The notes: a model not told the origin generated them from the letters alone. 64,000 nt of DNA from Alteromonadaceae bacterium BrNp21-10 (GCA_030418115.1 JAUHQD010000007.1:147267-211266), one strand, 5' to 3'; numbered from the stretch's first letter, positions 8,166 to 17,147 are shown. Numbers and translations: made by a program.

Positions 8166-10154
8166 ATGAATTTATTACGGACAATCCCCGCTTTAGCCTT
8201 TTTAATACTAGGAACTGCATGCGGTGGCGGCGGTAGTGATGGTGGCGTTACAAATCCACCAGCAAGTAATATTAAACCGGCCGCTAATGCTGGTGCGGAT
8301 AAAGTGGTAGATGAATTATCTTCCGTGGCGTTAGCTGGTAGTGGCGTTGATCCAGATGGCAGTATTAGTAGTTTTGCTTGGAGTCAAACAGCGGGCACTA
8401 GTGTCACAATCGAAAATGCATCTGCCAGTTCCGCAAGTTTTGTGGCGCCGGAAATAGAAGACGTTGAAGTTTTAGTATTCCAACTGCTGGTTACTGATAA
8501 TAAAGGCGCTACAGCAAAGGATATCGTCGAAATTACAGTAAATAATGTTAATAAGACACCCAATGCTATTGCAGGTACAGACCAATCTGCTGATGAAAAT
8601 ACTGGGGTTACTTTAATTGGTAGTGGTAGTAACGATTCAGATGGGACTATCGTTAGTTATCAGTGGACACAAGTAAGCGGTATTCCGGTTATTTTAAATA
8701 GTGCCGATAGCGTAAATAGCCAGTTCGTAGCGCCACCAGTAGACGCTGCCACTACACTTGAATTTAGTTTGACCGTTACTGACAATAAAGGAGCTACCGC
8801 TATTGACACGGTCTCTGTAACTGTTAACAACGTTGTCGTGCCAAATGTATCACCAATAGCTAATGCCGGTGATGATCAAACTGTTGATGAAAAAAGTGCG
8901 GTAATGCTAGACGGTGGTGGTAGTGATGCTGATGGTACTGTTGAATCTTATTCTTGGGTGCAAATGTCAGGAGTGGATGTTGAGTTAACTGATGCGGATA
9001 CCCAAACCCTTTCTTTTGTTGCACCTAATATTGAGGAAGGTGGTGCAGACGTTACCTTAGTCTTTACATTGACGGTCACTGATAATGAAGGGGCAACCCA
9101 TACTGATAATGTAACCGTATTTGTCACCGCATTAGATAATGTGGTGCCGTTAGTAGTGGCTGGCGAAGATCAAGCCGTGGAAGAACAAAGTAAAATTATA
9201 TTGGTTGGCACTGCAGAAGATGCTGATGGTGAAATTGTCGGTTATAGCTGGACTCAGACGGCGGGGCCAATGGCAGTATTGCGCAATCCTAAGTCCGATA
9301 CCTTGACGATATTCGCACCCCATATCGACGCAACAGAAGTGTTAACATTTGAGTTGACGGTAGAAGATAATGAAGGCGGCTTGGGCACCGATACCTTGGA
9401 CATTACGTTGTCGCCATTAATTGCTGATTTTACTTTGGCAGGCGACGAGAAATTGGCCCGCTTTGCTATTGGTGATATCAGCGAATTTGATATTAATATC
9501 TACATTGAAGGAGATGAAAATATCGACGCTATTAGTGATGATGGTGTTTTCACGCGCAGTTACATTGAATCAACCAATCCACAAGAGCTACCGGATGGTA
9601 GTGATACCATTACAAAGCGTCTTTCATATGTAATGAACACATTATCGGTGTCAACTACTCGCTATGAGGCTTATCAAATACCCGACGACAAAGCTAATCC
9701 GCGGGATGAGATTGGTATTTTTGAATATAATGCAGGTAAGGTTTATGCGTTAGGTTATTCCGATACCGGAGTCGATGGAGTCTCTGGAATGCTAGTACCG
9801 GGAGAGCCAGCTATTGGTTACGACCGTACAATAACTTATATCAAGCATCGTTATGATTCAGATAGTACGGATGGAATCGACGATGCCAAAGATGTTGATG
9901 TGGTTCAAACTTTTAAAATTAACGAAACAGAAGTGGTAAAAACCGCGTTAGGTAACTTTGAAGCCTATAAATTACAGGTGAATTATACCGAAACGGATGA
10001 TGACGAAACCGTAGACAGTCAGGTCGGTACTTATTGGTTATATCCTGCACTAGGGATCATCAAAGCTGAGTTTACCCAAACTCTAGGTTCGTCCACACCA
10101 GTCTCAGAAACGGAATTACGCTATACGTTGAAAACAACGACTTTAGCGCATTAG
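8166..10154 (+). CDS. Lipoprotein with four PKD-like domains and an uncharacterised C-terminal domain
   Basis: 662 residues. The signal peptide ends at a lipobox-like LGTAC, with Cys19 followed by GGGGSDGG, a glycine-rich tether common in outer-membrane lipoproteins of Alteromonadales. Residues about 35-420 form four tandem beta-sandwich modules of the PKD/REJ-like kind, each with a version of NAGxDQxVDExSxVxLxG, DxDGxIxSYxWxQxxG and FxLTVTDNxGAT. Acidic DxDG loops suggest calcium binding. The C-terminal 240 residues (from about LIADFTLAGDEKL) have no motif I recognise; they read as an all-beta domain. Ribosome-binding site AAGGAA precedes the ATG. It stands alone between two terminators, so context gives no role; surface binding to polymer or matrix is a guess. 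Confidence 0.8.
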   Translation: MNLLRTIPALAFLILGTACGGGGSDGGVTNPPASNIKPAANAGADKVVDELSSVALAGSGVDPDGSISSFAWSQTAGTSVTIENASASSASFVAPEIEDVEVLVFQLLVTDNKGATAKDIVEITVNNVNKTPNAIAGTDQSADENTGVTLIGSGSNDSDGTIVSYQWTQVSGIPVILNSADSVNSQFVAPPVDAATTLEFSLTVTDNKGATAIDTVSVTVNNVVVPNVSPIANAGDDQTVDEKSAVMLDGGGSDADGTVESYSWVQMSGVDVELTDADTQTLSFVAPNIEEGGADVTLVFTLTVTDNEGATHTDNVTVFVTALDNVVPLVVAGEDQAVEEQSKIILVGTAEDADGEIVGYSWTQTAGPMAVLRNPKSDTLTIFAPHIDATEVLTFELTVEDNEGGLGTDTLDITLSPLIADFTLAGDEKLARFAIGDISEFDINIYIEGDENIDAISDDGVFTRSYIESTNPQELPDGSDTITKRLSYVMNTLSVSTTRYEAYQIPDDKANPRDEIGIFEYNAGKVYALGYSDTGVDGVSGMLVPGEPAIGYDRTITYIKHRYDSDSTDGIDDAKDVDVVQTFKINETEVVKTALGNFEAYKLQVNYTETDDDETVDSQVGTYWLYPALGIIKAEFTQTLGSSTPVSETELRYTLKTTTLAH

Positions 10155-10181
10155 TTAGTTTAAAGGATAACTTAAGGTTAT

Positions 10182-10220
10182 AAGAAAGGACTACGTTAGA
10201 TTAAAGTAGTCCTTTCTTCG
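10182..10220 (+). terminator. Rho-independent terminator after the PKD lipoprotein gene
   Basis: Perfect 13-bp stem AAGAAAGGACTAC (10182-10194) / GTAGTCCTTTCTT (10206-10218) with an 11-nt loop, 27 bp after the stop codon. The tail is only weakly T-rich, and the A/T-rich stem ends could let it work on both strands. Confidence 0.75.
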
Positions 10221-10292
10221 CTTAATTGAGGTTGCTATTTAGCTTCTGAATGGCGCTATGTACATGAATAACACCGAATATTTATAATTTAT

Positions 10293-10320
10293 TTGACTCC
10301 ACCTATCAGCTGTATATAAT
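10293..10320 (+). promoter_or_regulatory. Sigma70 promoter of the cold-shock gene
   Basis: TTGACT (10293-10298), 16-bp spacer, TATAAT (10315-10320). Start near 10327 would give a leader of about 145 nt, the length typical of cspA-type mRNAs whose leader acts as an RNA thermosensor. TGAAAGTACG at 10331-10340, just after the predicted start, loosely resembles the E. coli cold box. This promoter, the preceding terminator and the leader account for the 317-bp gap 10155-10471. Confidence 0.75.
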
Positions 10321-10471
10321 TCCTTCAGCTTGAAAGTACGTTTTATATTTATGCAACACCATTTCGATGTCCTGTAGTTAGTGCTCGTCCTGTATTCATA
10401 AGTAATAGTAACACTTCTAGCAACACGCCCTAAAAAGGCACCAATTACTCTGAAATAAATAGGATATTATT

Positions 10472-10678
10472 ATGTCTACAACTACTGGTACTGTTAAATG
10501 GTTCAACGAATCTAAAGGTTTTGGTTTCATCGAGCAAGAGTCTGGTCCTGATGTATTCGCTCACTTCAGCGCTATCTCTGGTTCTGGTTTCAAAACTTTG
10601 ACTGAAGGCCAAAAAGTACAGTTTACTGTTACTCAAGGTCAAAAAGGTCCTCAAGCAGAAAACATCGAAGCACTTTAA
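10472..10678 (+). CDS. Cold-shock domain protein (CspA family)
   Basis: 68-residue single OB-fold RNA/DNA chaperone. RNP1 is KGFGFI (residues 15-20) and RNP2 is VFAHF, with Ala where most family members have Val (VFVHF). It begins [19 protein letters not shown], typical of marine gammaproteobacterial CspA-like proteins. Short gene with its own strong promoter, a long leader and its own terminator, so it is monocistronic and probably highly expressed. Which paralogue it is, and whether it is cold-inducible, cannot be decided from sequence. Confidence 0.95.
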   Translation: MSTTTGTVKWFNESKGFGFIEQESGPDVFAHFSAISGSGFKTLTEGQKVQFTVTQGQKGPQAENIEAL

Positions 10679-10743
10679 TGTTGCTACAGATTGTTGGCTC
10701 CAAGGGCCTAATAATCTGATGTTTGTCTGAATAAAGAATTTTG

Positions 10744-10775
10744 AAGGGTAAGACCTAGGTCTTACCCTTTTTTAT
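10744..10775 (+). terminator. Rho-independent terminator of the cold-shock gene
   Basis: Perfect stem AAGGGTAAGACC / GGTCTTACCCTT (10744-10755, 10758-10769) followed by TTTT; very stable. Confidence 0.92.
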
Positions 10776-10852
10776 TGGTGTTGAAATAGATAACCTTAGT
10801 TCTGGATAAGTAACGCCTTACAGCACAGTTATTTTTGCCCCCCTCTCTGTGT

Positions 10853-10894
10853 TGCTCACTATGGGTTTAGAATGACTAAACAACATAGTGAGCA
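10853..10894. repeat. Compound inverted repeat, function unknown
   Basis: Outer arms TGCTCACTATG (10853-10863) and CATAGTGAGCA (10884-10894) pair over 11 bp. Nested arms GTTTAG (10865-10870) and CTAAAC (10876-10881) pair over 6 bp with a 5-nt loop. No T tract follows on the plus strand and the nearest gene starts 133 bp downstream. It is the only notable structure in the 349-bp gap 10679-11027 apart from the cold-shock terminator. Confidence 0.75.
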
Positions 10895-11027
10895 CCTTGA
10901 TATGAACATAAATACCAGCACTGTACCGAATAAAAACAGTATTAGTATTATTGAAAATAAGTAACCTATTGAAATATAAAATTATATTTACATTCTCGAC
11001 AATTCTTATCCCGAACTGAGGTTAGTT

Positions 11028-11486
11028 ATGAAAATATGGGTTGATGCGGATGCATGTCCAACAATTATTAAAGATATTTTATACCGGGCTGCAGAGCGTA
11101 CTGAAATTCTACTGACGTTGGTTGCCAATCAACCATTGCGATACCCGCCATCGCGTTGGATTAAAAGTATTCAAGTTCCATCTGGCTTTGATGTCGCAGA
11201 CGATGAAATTGTAAAACGGGTGGAAGTTGGTGATTTAGTTATCACCAGTGATATTCCTTTAGCTGCCGAAGTGGTGGAAAAGCAGGGATTGGCACTTAAT
11301 CCTCGGGGGGAGCTTTATACCCTTAGTAATATTCGTGCTCGTCTCAATATTCGTGACTTTATGGACACCATGCGCGCTAGTGGCATTAATACCGGTGGCC
11401 CTCCTCCCATCAGCCAAAGTGAACGTAAAAGCTTTGCTGACGAGCTAGATAAAGTATTAACTCAATATAAAAATAGCTTGAAATAG
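11028..11486 (+). CDS. YaiI/YqxD family protein (UPF0178, DUF188)
   Basis: 152 residues. It matches the UPF0178 family by [18 protein letters not shown] at the N-terminus, the conserved [13 protein letters not shown], and the C-terminal [18 protein letters not shown]. The family has a PIN-like fold, with acidic residues (DADACP, TSDIPLA) forming a likely metal site, but no established biochemical role. Reasonable ribosome-binding site (GAGG). Gene order gives no functional clue. Confidence 0.9.
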   Translation: MKIWVDADACPTIIKDILYRAAERTEILLTLVANQPLRYPPSRWIKSIQVPSGFDVADDEIVKRVEVGDLVITSDIPLAAEVVEKQGLALNPRGELYTLSNIRARLNIRDFMDTMRASGINTGGPPPISQSERKSFADELDKVLTQYKNSLK

Positions 11487-11496
11487 AGCTGTGCAC

Positions 11497-11525
11497 TTCA
11501 AAGATTGGGGTTAAATCGGTAGAAT
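11497..11525 (+). promoter_or_regulatory. Candidate promoter of the YebC-family gene
   Basis: TTCAAA at 11497-11502, 17-bp spacer, TAGAAT at 11520-11525. It overlaps an inverted repeat GGGTTAA (11508-11514) / TTAACCC (11539-11545) that could form in the leader. Confidence 0.35.
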
Positions 11526-11569
11526 CAGCCGGTTATTATTAACCCGCAATTGGATAAGAGAATAAAACC

Positions 11570-12292
11570 ATGGGTAGAAAGTTTGAAGTTCGTAAAAACG
11601 CAATGGCAAAAACCGCCGGTGCTAAGACAAAAGTATATTCAAAATACGGCAAAGAAATTTATGTTGTTGCTAAAAGCGGCGGCACCGATCCTGTGGCCAA
11701 TTTGTCATTACGTCGACTGATTGAAAAGGCTAAGAAAGATCAAGTACCTAGTCATGTTATTGATAGAGCAATCGAGAAAGTCCTAGGTGGTGGTGGCGAA
11801 GATTACTCACCAGCGCGGTATGAAGGTTTTGGTCCAGGAAATTGTATGGTAATTGTTGATTGTTTAACCGACAACAATAACCGCACCATTACCGATGTAC
11901 GCAATTGTTTTACTAAAAATGGTTGTAAAGTGGGAGCTCAGGGCTCGGTTGCGCATATGTTTGATCATCAAGCAATATTCGTTTTTAAAGGTGATGATGA
12001 AGATGCCATGCTAGAGATCCTTATGGAAGCTGATGTGGATGTCACTGATATTGAATGCGAAGAGGGTCGCATTTCTGTTGTTGCGCCCCATACTGAGTTT
12101 TACAAAGTAAAAACCGCACTGACTGATGCCATTGATGGTCTTGAGTTTGATGTTGAAGAAATTACCTTTGAACCGCAAACCATGGCCAATATTGAAGGCG
12201 ACGATATTGCCGTGTTCGAAAATTTCTTAGCTATGCTCAATGATTGTGATGACGTGCAAGATGTGTATCACAATGCGGAAATTGCTGAGTAG
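11570..12292 (+). CDS. YebC/PmpR family translation or transcription factor, YeeN-type
   Basis: 240-residue protein of the YebC/TACO1 family. The N-terminus [20 protein letters not shown] and [12 protein letters not shown] match the YeeN branch better than YebC itself. Core blocks are [39 protein letters not shown] and [10 protein letters not shown]. YebC-family proteins have been described both as transcription regulators and, more recently, as factors that relieve ribosome stalling at proline-rich stretches; which applies to this branch is not shown by sequence. ATG start with AAGAG upstream. Followed 21 bp later by hemH. Confidence 0.9.
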   Translation: MGRKFEVRKNAMAKTAGAKTKVYSKYGKEIYVVAKSGGTDPVANLSLRRLIEKAKKDQVPSHVIDRAIEKVLGGGGEDYSPARYEGFGPGNCMVIVDCLTDNNNRTITDVRNCFTKNGCKVGAQGSVAHMFDHQAIFVFKGDDEDAMLEILMEADVDVTDIECEEGRISVVAPHTEFYKVKTALTDAIDGLEFDVEEITFEPQTMANIEGDDIAVFENFLAMLNDCDDVQDVYHNAEIAE

Positions 12293-12313
12293 CAGCAACA
12301 TTAAGGGCTAAAT

Positions 12314-13324
12314 GTGAAGTACATTGGTAATAAAATTGACCATAAGCAGCAAAATAAAATAGGTGTTCTATTAGTTAATCTGGGAACGCCAGATGCCCCC
12401 ACTAAGCCCGCGTTAAAACGTTATTTAAAAGAGTTTTTATCGGACCCGCGAATTGTTGAGCTGCCGCGTTGGTTGTGGTGGTGCATTCTCAATCTGGTTA
12501 TTCTGAATTTCCGTCCCGCACTGTCTGCTAAAACCTATCAGGAAGTGTGGACGGAAAAGGGCTCACCATTATTATTCCATCTTAATGAACAGCGCGATAA
12601 ATTACGTGAGGCTTTTGCTGATAACAGTAATGTGGTGGTGGAATGCGCTATGCGTTATGGCTCGCCAAGCATTGCTGATGTGTTACTGACAATGCAACAA
12701 CAAGGCGTCGGTAAACTACTCGTATTACCTATGTATCCGCAATATTGTGCCGCAACTACTGGGTCGACTTTTGATGCCATCGCCAGTCAGTTTTGCCAGC
12801 AACGTTGGTTTCCAGAGCTACGCTTTATTAATCAATATTTTGATGATGCGGGTTATATCGATGCCATGTGTCAGCAAATCGAAGACCACTGGCAAGAGCA
12901 TGGTCGTTCACAAAAATTGCTGTTTTCCTACCATGGCATTCCGCAAGCATTTGTCGATAAAGGTGACCCCTATCAATTGCAGTGTCTGCAAACATCCAAG
13001 CGTATCGCCTTACAGCTAGGTATTGCTGAGTCGCAATATATCACCACATTTCAATCGCGGTTTGGCAAAGAGCAGTGGCTAACGCCCTATACGGATATGA
13101 CCTTAAAGCAACTGGCCCAAGAGCAAATAAAATCGGTACAAGTGGTGTGTCCTGGATTTTCTGCGGACTGTATTGAGACCATTGAAGAGATTGGTATTGA
13201 GAACCGTGATTATTTTTTACAAGGTGGTGGCGAGAGTTTTCAGTATATCCCAGCACTTAATGGCACTCCCACCCACATTTCAGCACTTAAAACGCTAGTT
13301 GCAAAACATATTTCACATTGGTGA
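12314..13324 (+). CDS. hemH: Ferrochelatase
   Basis: Inserts Fe2+ into protoporphyrin IX, the last step of haem synthesis; peripheral at the inner membrane. 336 residues with a GTG start (12314), because the nearby ATG at 12312 reads straight into TGA; TAAGGG upstream is the ribosome-binding site. Diagnostic features: GVLLVNLGTPDAPT at the N-terminus, the catalytic His in LLFSYHGIPQAFVDKGDPY, and the acidic SADCIETIEEIGIENRDYF near the C-terminus. Located directly after the YebC-family gene, and its 3' end nearly touches the diguanylate cyclase gene. Confidence 0.95.
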   Translation: MKYIGNKIDHKQQNKIGVLLVNLGTPDAPTKPALKRYLKEFLSDPRIVELPRWLWWCILNLVILNFRPALSAKTYQEVWTEKGSPLLFHLNEQRDKLREAFADNSNVVVECAMRYGSPSIADVLLTMQQQGVGKLLVLPMYPQYCAATTGSTFDAIASQFCQQRWFPELRFINQYFDDAGYIDAMCQQIEDHWQEHGRSQKLLFSYHGIPQAFVDKGDPYQLQCLQTSKRIALQLGIAESQYITTFQSRFGKEQWLTPYTDMTLKQLAQEQIKSVQVVCPGFSADCIETIEEIGIENRDYFLQGGGESFQYIPALNGTPTHISALKTLVAKHISHW

Positions 13325-13362
13325 AAATAGATTCTCATTATTTAGGATGGAAGACGCAAGTC

Positions 13363-14331
13363 ATGGAAGAACATAAACGCACGGCAGAAGAATATATTAT
13401 TCTGTCACTCACTGGAGCCAGTACTTTACTGATCGCACCATTTTTTATTATTCGCTTTCTCGAACAACATTGGTCTTTAGCGACATTAGATTTAGTCGCA
13501 GTATTGACCATGGCTGCTATATTCGTCCGTGTATGGGTAAGTCATGAAACCTATCGAGCTGGGCAATTACTGGCTTTTTTGTGCGGTAGTTTATTGTTTG
13601 TCACCGTTTATCTCGGTGGAATCGCTCAGTTGTTCTGGAGCTACCCTGCTCTAGCGGCGATGTTCTTCCTGTTAACACCACGTCTAGCGGCTTTGTTATC
13701 CATACTCATATTATTGTCATTGTTACCTATCGTCACCGCTGAGCCGGATGTGAAGTTTGCGGCGACTTATTACGTATCTATTATTGGTGTGTTGTCGTTC
13801 AACTATGTTTTTGCCTATCGTACTCGTGAGCATAGTCAGCAACTTCAATTATTGACCACTAGTGACTCGCTAACCGGCGCCAAGAATCGTCGAGCATTCG
13901 AAGAAAAATTATTGGATATTGTGACATTGCAACAACGACATCCTAGTCCAGTGGCCATGATCCTTTTTGATGTAGACAATTTTAAATTATTGAATGATAA
14001 ACATGGCCATCAACTTGGCGATCATATACTAAAACAAATTGCTGATGTGATTAGACAACGGATCCGTACCACCGATAACCTTTATCGATATGGCGGTGAA
14101 GAGTTTGTGGTGATTACCGAAAATGCCACCAGCGATGCCGCTGCAAAATTGGCTGAAGAATTGCGCAATGCTATCCAATCCAGCATTGAATTAGCCAAAT
14201 ATTCGTCGACTATCTCTTTAGGCGTGGCTCAATACCACATTAATGAAAGTGGTTTTGATTGGTTAGCTAGAGCCGATAGAGCAATGTATCAAGCCAAAGC
14301 CGCAGGTCGGAATCTCAGCAGAGTGGCATAG
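13363..14331 (+). CDS. Membrane diguanylate cyclase (GGDEF)
   Basis: 322 residues from the ATG at 13363, which has GGATGGAAG upstream; TTG/GTG codons at 13318-13321 in the same frame would overlap hemH and are less likely. About six hydrophobic segments (residues about 15-165) form an unassigned membrane sensor, followed by a GGDEF domain beginning TTSDSLTGAKNRRAFEEKL. The active site is intact: DVDNFKLLND for metal and GGEEF for GTP. The product-inhibition site RTTD is exactly five residues before GGEEF, so the enzyme should make c-di-GMP and be feedback-limited. Targets are not evident; the polysaccharide operon at 43.8 kb is a plausible but unproven c-di-GMP-linked output. Confidence 0.93.
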   Translation: MEEHKRTAEEYIILSLTGASTLLIAPFFIIRFLEQHWSLATLDLVAVLTMAAIFVRVWVSHETYRAGQLLAFLCGSLLFVTVYLGGIAQLFWSYPALAAMFFLLTPRLAALLSILILLSLLPIVTAEPDVKFAATYYVSIIGVLSFNYVFAYRTREHSQQLQLLTTSDSLTGAKNRRAFEEKLLDIVTLQQRHPSPVAMILFDVDNFKLLNDKHGHQLGDHILKQIADVIRQRIRTTDNLYRYGGEEFVVITENATSDAAAKLAEELRNAIQSSIELAKYSSTISLGVAQYHINESGFDWLARADRAMYQAKAAGRNLSRVA

Positions 14332-14528
14332 TTTAGCTGCAGCATTTGGCATTCTTGATGAATATTGTTGAGGTAAGGTGCCGTCATAAAACTGTCAATA
14401 TCTTTTACAATGCTATTTTAAACCTAGCCTTAATTTTTATAAGTTATTGTTATTAAAGTACAAAATAAACTGGCCTAATAATTGCTTTGTATGAAATGTG
14501 AAATGATATCAAGTTTTATAGACGAATT

Positions 14529-14644
14529 GGCAACAAGGTCAGTTTAGTCGAACAGTTTATTTAGCATTGGGTTATTACGCCAACGGACTTGCGCTTAGGC
14601 CCAGCCTCCAGTTACCTCACCTATTTGGGTGAGGTGATTTTTTT
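14529..14644 (+). ncRNA. Candidate small RNA ending in an intrinsic terminator
   Basis: A segment of about 110 nt with higher G+C than its flanks ends in ACCTCACC (14614-14621) / GGTGAGGT (14628-14635) with a 6-nt loop and seven T residues (14638-14644). The terminator lies about 280 bp after the diguanylate cyclase stop and before the next promoter, which suits an independent transcript better than the end of the upstream mRNA. The 5' end is a guess; no sRNA family is recognised. Alternative: a distant terminator of the upstream gene. Confidence 0.4.
14614..14644 (+). terminator. Rho-independent terminator
   Basis: 8-bp perfect G+C-rich stem with a 6-nt loop followed by GA and seven T. Confidence 0.88.
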
Positions 14645-14753
14645 CCTTCTACCATCACTATGCGTATACCTATGTATAGTCCTGCTTATTGTTAACTTAT
14701 CCGCATAACTTTATGATCGCCTTTTAAAATACTACCGATGTGGATGTTTAGAA

Positions 14754-15536
14754 GTGGTGGTGATACGCGTTGTATTATTATTAATATTTTTTGCTAGTTG
14801 TTTATTGCCGTCTCATGCCGGCGAAAATGTAAAACTATCGCGGACGGGTATTTGCCATGATAACGGTAGTCGTTATTTCCCGCAGATTAAACACTTTCAA
14901 GGTTTTGACTCTCTTGAGGCTTGCCAAGCAGCCGGTGGTCAAATTGTTAATCGCAACAGCCGAGCTCCTTCGGTAACAGCATCTATCATTAGTGATTCAA
15001 TTTCAGTCAAAACTAGCGATTATAATCGTAAACAGTGGCGGCATTGGATTGATGAAGACAATGACTGTCAGAATACCCGTGCAGAAGTATTGATCCGAGA
15101 TGCGCAACAAATTGATGCTTATAAAACCATTCGTCAATGCCAAGTTACTGCTGGGCGTTGGTACGATGTATATTCTGGCACTTGGTTTAATCAAGCCTCC
15201 ACACTGGATATCGACCATGTTATTCCGTTGTCCTATGCCCATCAAATAACGACAGGACAATGGTCAGCAGATAAAAAACGCGAGTTTGCCAATGATCCAG
15301 ATAACTTGTTGGCAGTGAGTGCTGCCCAGAACCGTCAGAAAGGTGCTAAAGGGCCGACGCAGTGGATGCCTGCTTCAGCAGAATACCAATGTGAATATCT
15401 AAAAAAATGGCAGTATATTAGCCAAAAATATCAACTAGCCCTTTTACCACAAGACGTGGCACTGATTCAGTCACAACTGGCAACCTCTCAATGCCAATTC
15501 GTGGCTACAGGAAATGTGTTACGTGCCGCAAACTAA
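14754..15536 (+). CDS. Secreted HNH-family endonuclease (DUF1524-like)
   Basis: 260 residues. The signal peptide (VVLLLIFFASCLLPSHA, cut before GENVK) sends it to the periplasm or outside. An N-terminal module SRTGICHDNGSRYF ... FQGFDSLEACQAAGGQ recurs in this family. The nuclease core is LDIDHVIPLSYAH, with catalytic Asp-His, followed by FANDPDNLLAVSAAQNRQKG and GPTQWMP, the classic beta-beta-alpha-metal HNH layout; four cysteines around it may form disulfides. Start is uncertain: three consecutive GTG codons (14754-14760) and no in-frame ATG nearby. Likely role is extracellular DNA degradation for nutrient use; a toxin role is not supported because no immunity gene follows. Confidence 0.85.
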   Translation: MVVIRVVLLLIFFASCLLPSHAGENVKLSRTGICHDNGSRYFPQIKHFQGFDSLEACQAAGGQIVNRNSRAPSVTASIISDSISVKTSDYNRKQWRHWIDEDNDCQNTRAEVLIRDAQQIDAYKTIRQCQVTAGRWYDVYSGTWFNQASTLDIDHVIPLSYAHQITTGQWSADKKREFANDPDNLLAVSAAQNRQKGAKGPTQWMPASAEYQCEYLKKWQYISQKYQLALLPQDVALIQSQLATSQCQFVATGNVLRAAN

Positions 15537-15672
15537 GATTATCGAGGAGCTGTATTCATCTAGAGTTTGGGTTATTTAATTAACCTCGGCATTAACTAAA
15601 ACACGTAGCTGATATTTTCTGTACAATGCGCCTTTGAAAATCCCCTAATTGTTAACCTAGAGCACACCTGTC

Positions 15673-17049
15673 ATGTCCAATGCCTTTTCATCGCTGAATC
15701 TCATTCCTGCCCTTGAGCAAAATCTTGAGTCCTTGGGTTTCACGCAAATGACCGAAATTCAAGCCCAAAGCCTACCGGTGATATTGCAGGGGCAAGATGT
15801 TATTGCCCAAGCAAAAACCGGCAGTGGTAAAACCGTTGCCTTTGGTATTGGTTTGTTGGCACGGTTACAGGTGAATAAGTTCAGAATTCAAACTTTGGTT
15901 ATGTGTCCAACCCGTGAATTAGCCGAACAGGTTGCTGAAGAAATTCGTCGTATCGCGCGTCTGATTCATAATATTAAAGTGCTTACCCTTTGTGGGGGCA
16001 CTCCCATGGGACCACAAATCCAATCGTTGGAACATGGTGCACACATTATTGTAGGTACACCTGGACGGATAATGGATCATCTTCAACGTCGTCGTCTTAA
16101 TTTAAAACACGTAAATACCTTAGTGTTAGATGAAGCGGATCGCATGCTAGATATGGGTTTTGAAGATGAAATAGATGCGGTAATAGCCAATGTGCCGAAT
16201 AATCGTCAAACCCTATTATTTTCTGCTACCTATCCTGAGGCCATTGATAAAATGAGTCACAGTATTCAGCGTAATCCCCAGCGGATCAATGTGGAATCGA
16301 CTCATACGTCGGCGAAAATTGAACAAATTTTTTATGAAGTAGAAGACAGCAAGCGCGACAATGGTGTTTGCCGATTACTCAGTCATTATCAACCGAATTC
16401 AGCGATTATTTTCTGTAACACCAAAAAAGAAACTCAAGAGCTTGCAGATTATTTAGCTACTGAACAGTTTTCGGTTTTAGCTTTGCATGGTGATATGGAA
16501 CAGCGCGAGCGCAATCAAGTGCTGTATCGATTTTCTAATCAGAGCGTATGTATTCTAGTGGCAACCGATGTCGCTGCCCGAGGATTAGATATCAAAGATG
16601 TAGAGGTGGTCATTAGTTATAATATAACCCCTGATCCAGAAGTGCATGTGCATCGTATTGGCCGAACTGGACGTGCAGGCGCCACAGGCTTCGCGTTAAC
16701 CTTGTGTAGTCCTAAAGAAGTTGCTAGGGCTAATGCCATCGAAGATTATTTGGGGCAGAAAATAAGCTGGAAAAATGTCATAGGCCATATTTTTCATCGT
16801 AATCGTATTTTAGGGCCACAATACACCACCTTATGTATTGATGGCGGTAAAAAACATAAATTACGCCCTGGTGATATTTTAGGGGCGTTAACTAAAGATG
16901 CCGGTATCGTCGGCGATGACATCGGTAAGATTAATATCACCAGCTTTCATGCTTATGTGGCCATTAAAGCTCGCAGCGTTAAAGCGGTAATGAATCATTT
17001 ACGCACAGGTAAAATTAAAGGTAAGACGTTTAAAGTTCGAAAATTTTAA
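15673..17049 (+). CDS. dbpA: ATP-dependent RNA helicase DbpA
   Basis: DEAD-box helicase that acts in 50S ribosome assembly by recognising hairpin 92 of 23S rRNA. 458 residues: Q motif region FTQMTEIQAQSLP, Walker A AKTGSGKT (near 48), PTRELAEQ, TPGRIMDH, DEAD box LDEADRMLD, SAT in LFSATYPE, ARGLDIKDV and HRIGRTGRAG. The C-terminal 75 residues (YTTLCIDGGKKHKLRPGDIL ... VAIKARSVKAVMNHLRTGKI) are the DbpA-type RNA-binding (RRM-like) domain, which separates it from RhlE and SrmB. Monocistronic between the nuclease and the LacI-family gene. Confidence 0.95.
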   Translation: MSNAFSSLNLIPALEQNLESLGFTQMTEIQAQSLPVILQGQDVIAQAKTGSGKTVAFGIGLLARLQVNKFRIQTLVMCPTRELAEQVAEEIRRIARLIHNIKVLTLCGGTPMGPQIQSLEHGAHIIVGTPGRIMDHLQRRRLNLKHVNTLVLDEADRMLDMGFEDEIDAVIANVPNNRQTLLFSATYPEAIDKMSHSIQRNPQRINVESTHTSAKIEQIFYEVEDSKRDNGVCRLLSHYQPNSAIIFCNTKKETQELADYLATEQFSVLALHGDMEQRERNQVLYRFSNQSVCILVATDVAARGLDIKDVEVVISYNITPDPEVHVHRIGRTGRAGATGFALTLCSPKEVARANAIEDYLGQKISWKNVIGHIFHRNRILGPQYTTLCIDGGKKHKLRPGDILGALTKDAGIVGDDIGKINITSFHAYVAIKARSVKAVMNHLRTGKIKGKTFKVRKF

Positions 17050-17133
17050 GCGTAAGACGCATAAAATGTGCTAAATGACTGATTTTTGGCGCATTTGTCT
17101 TTTTTTTCTCCAGCATTGCGTTATATTATATTC

Positions 17134-17147
17134 TGATAACGTTTTCA
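17134..17147. promoter_or_regulatory. LacI-family operator-like palindrome
   Basis: TGATAACGTTTTCA, one base short of the perfect palindrome TGAAAACGTTTTCA that LacI/PurR/CytR-type regulators favour. It lies 15 nt before the TTG start of the LacI-family gene and just after an AT-rich -10-like TATATT, so it is well placed for autorepression. Confidence 0.55.

Larger units (their letters stand above)
14332..14753. other. 422-bp gene-free region containing an sRNA candidate
   Basis: No open frame with support. AT-rich from 14380 to 14530, then a G+C-richer segment (14529-14635) ending in a good terminator; see the ncRNA entry. The last 110 bp lead into the HNH nuclease gene. Confidence 0.6.
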
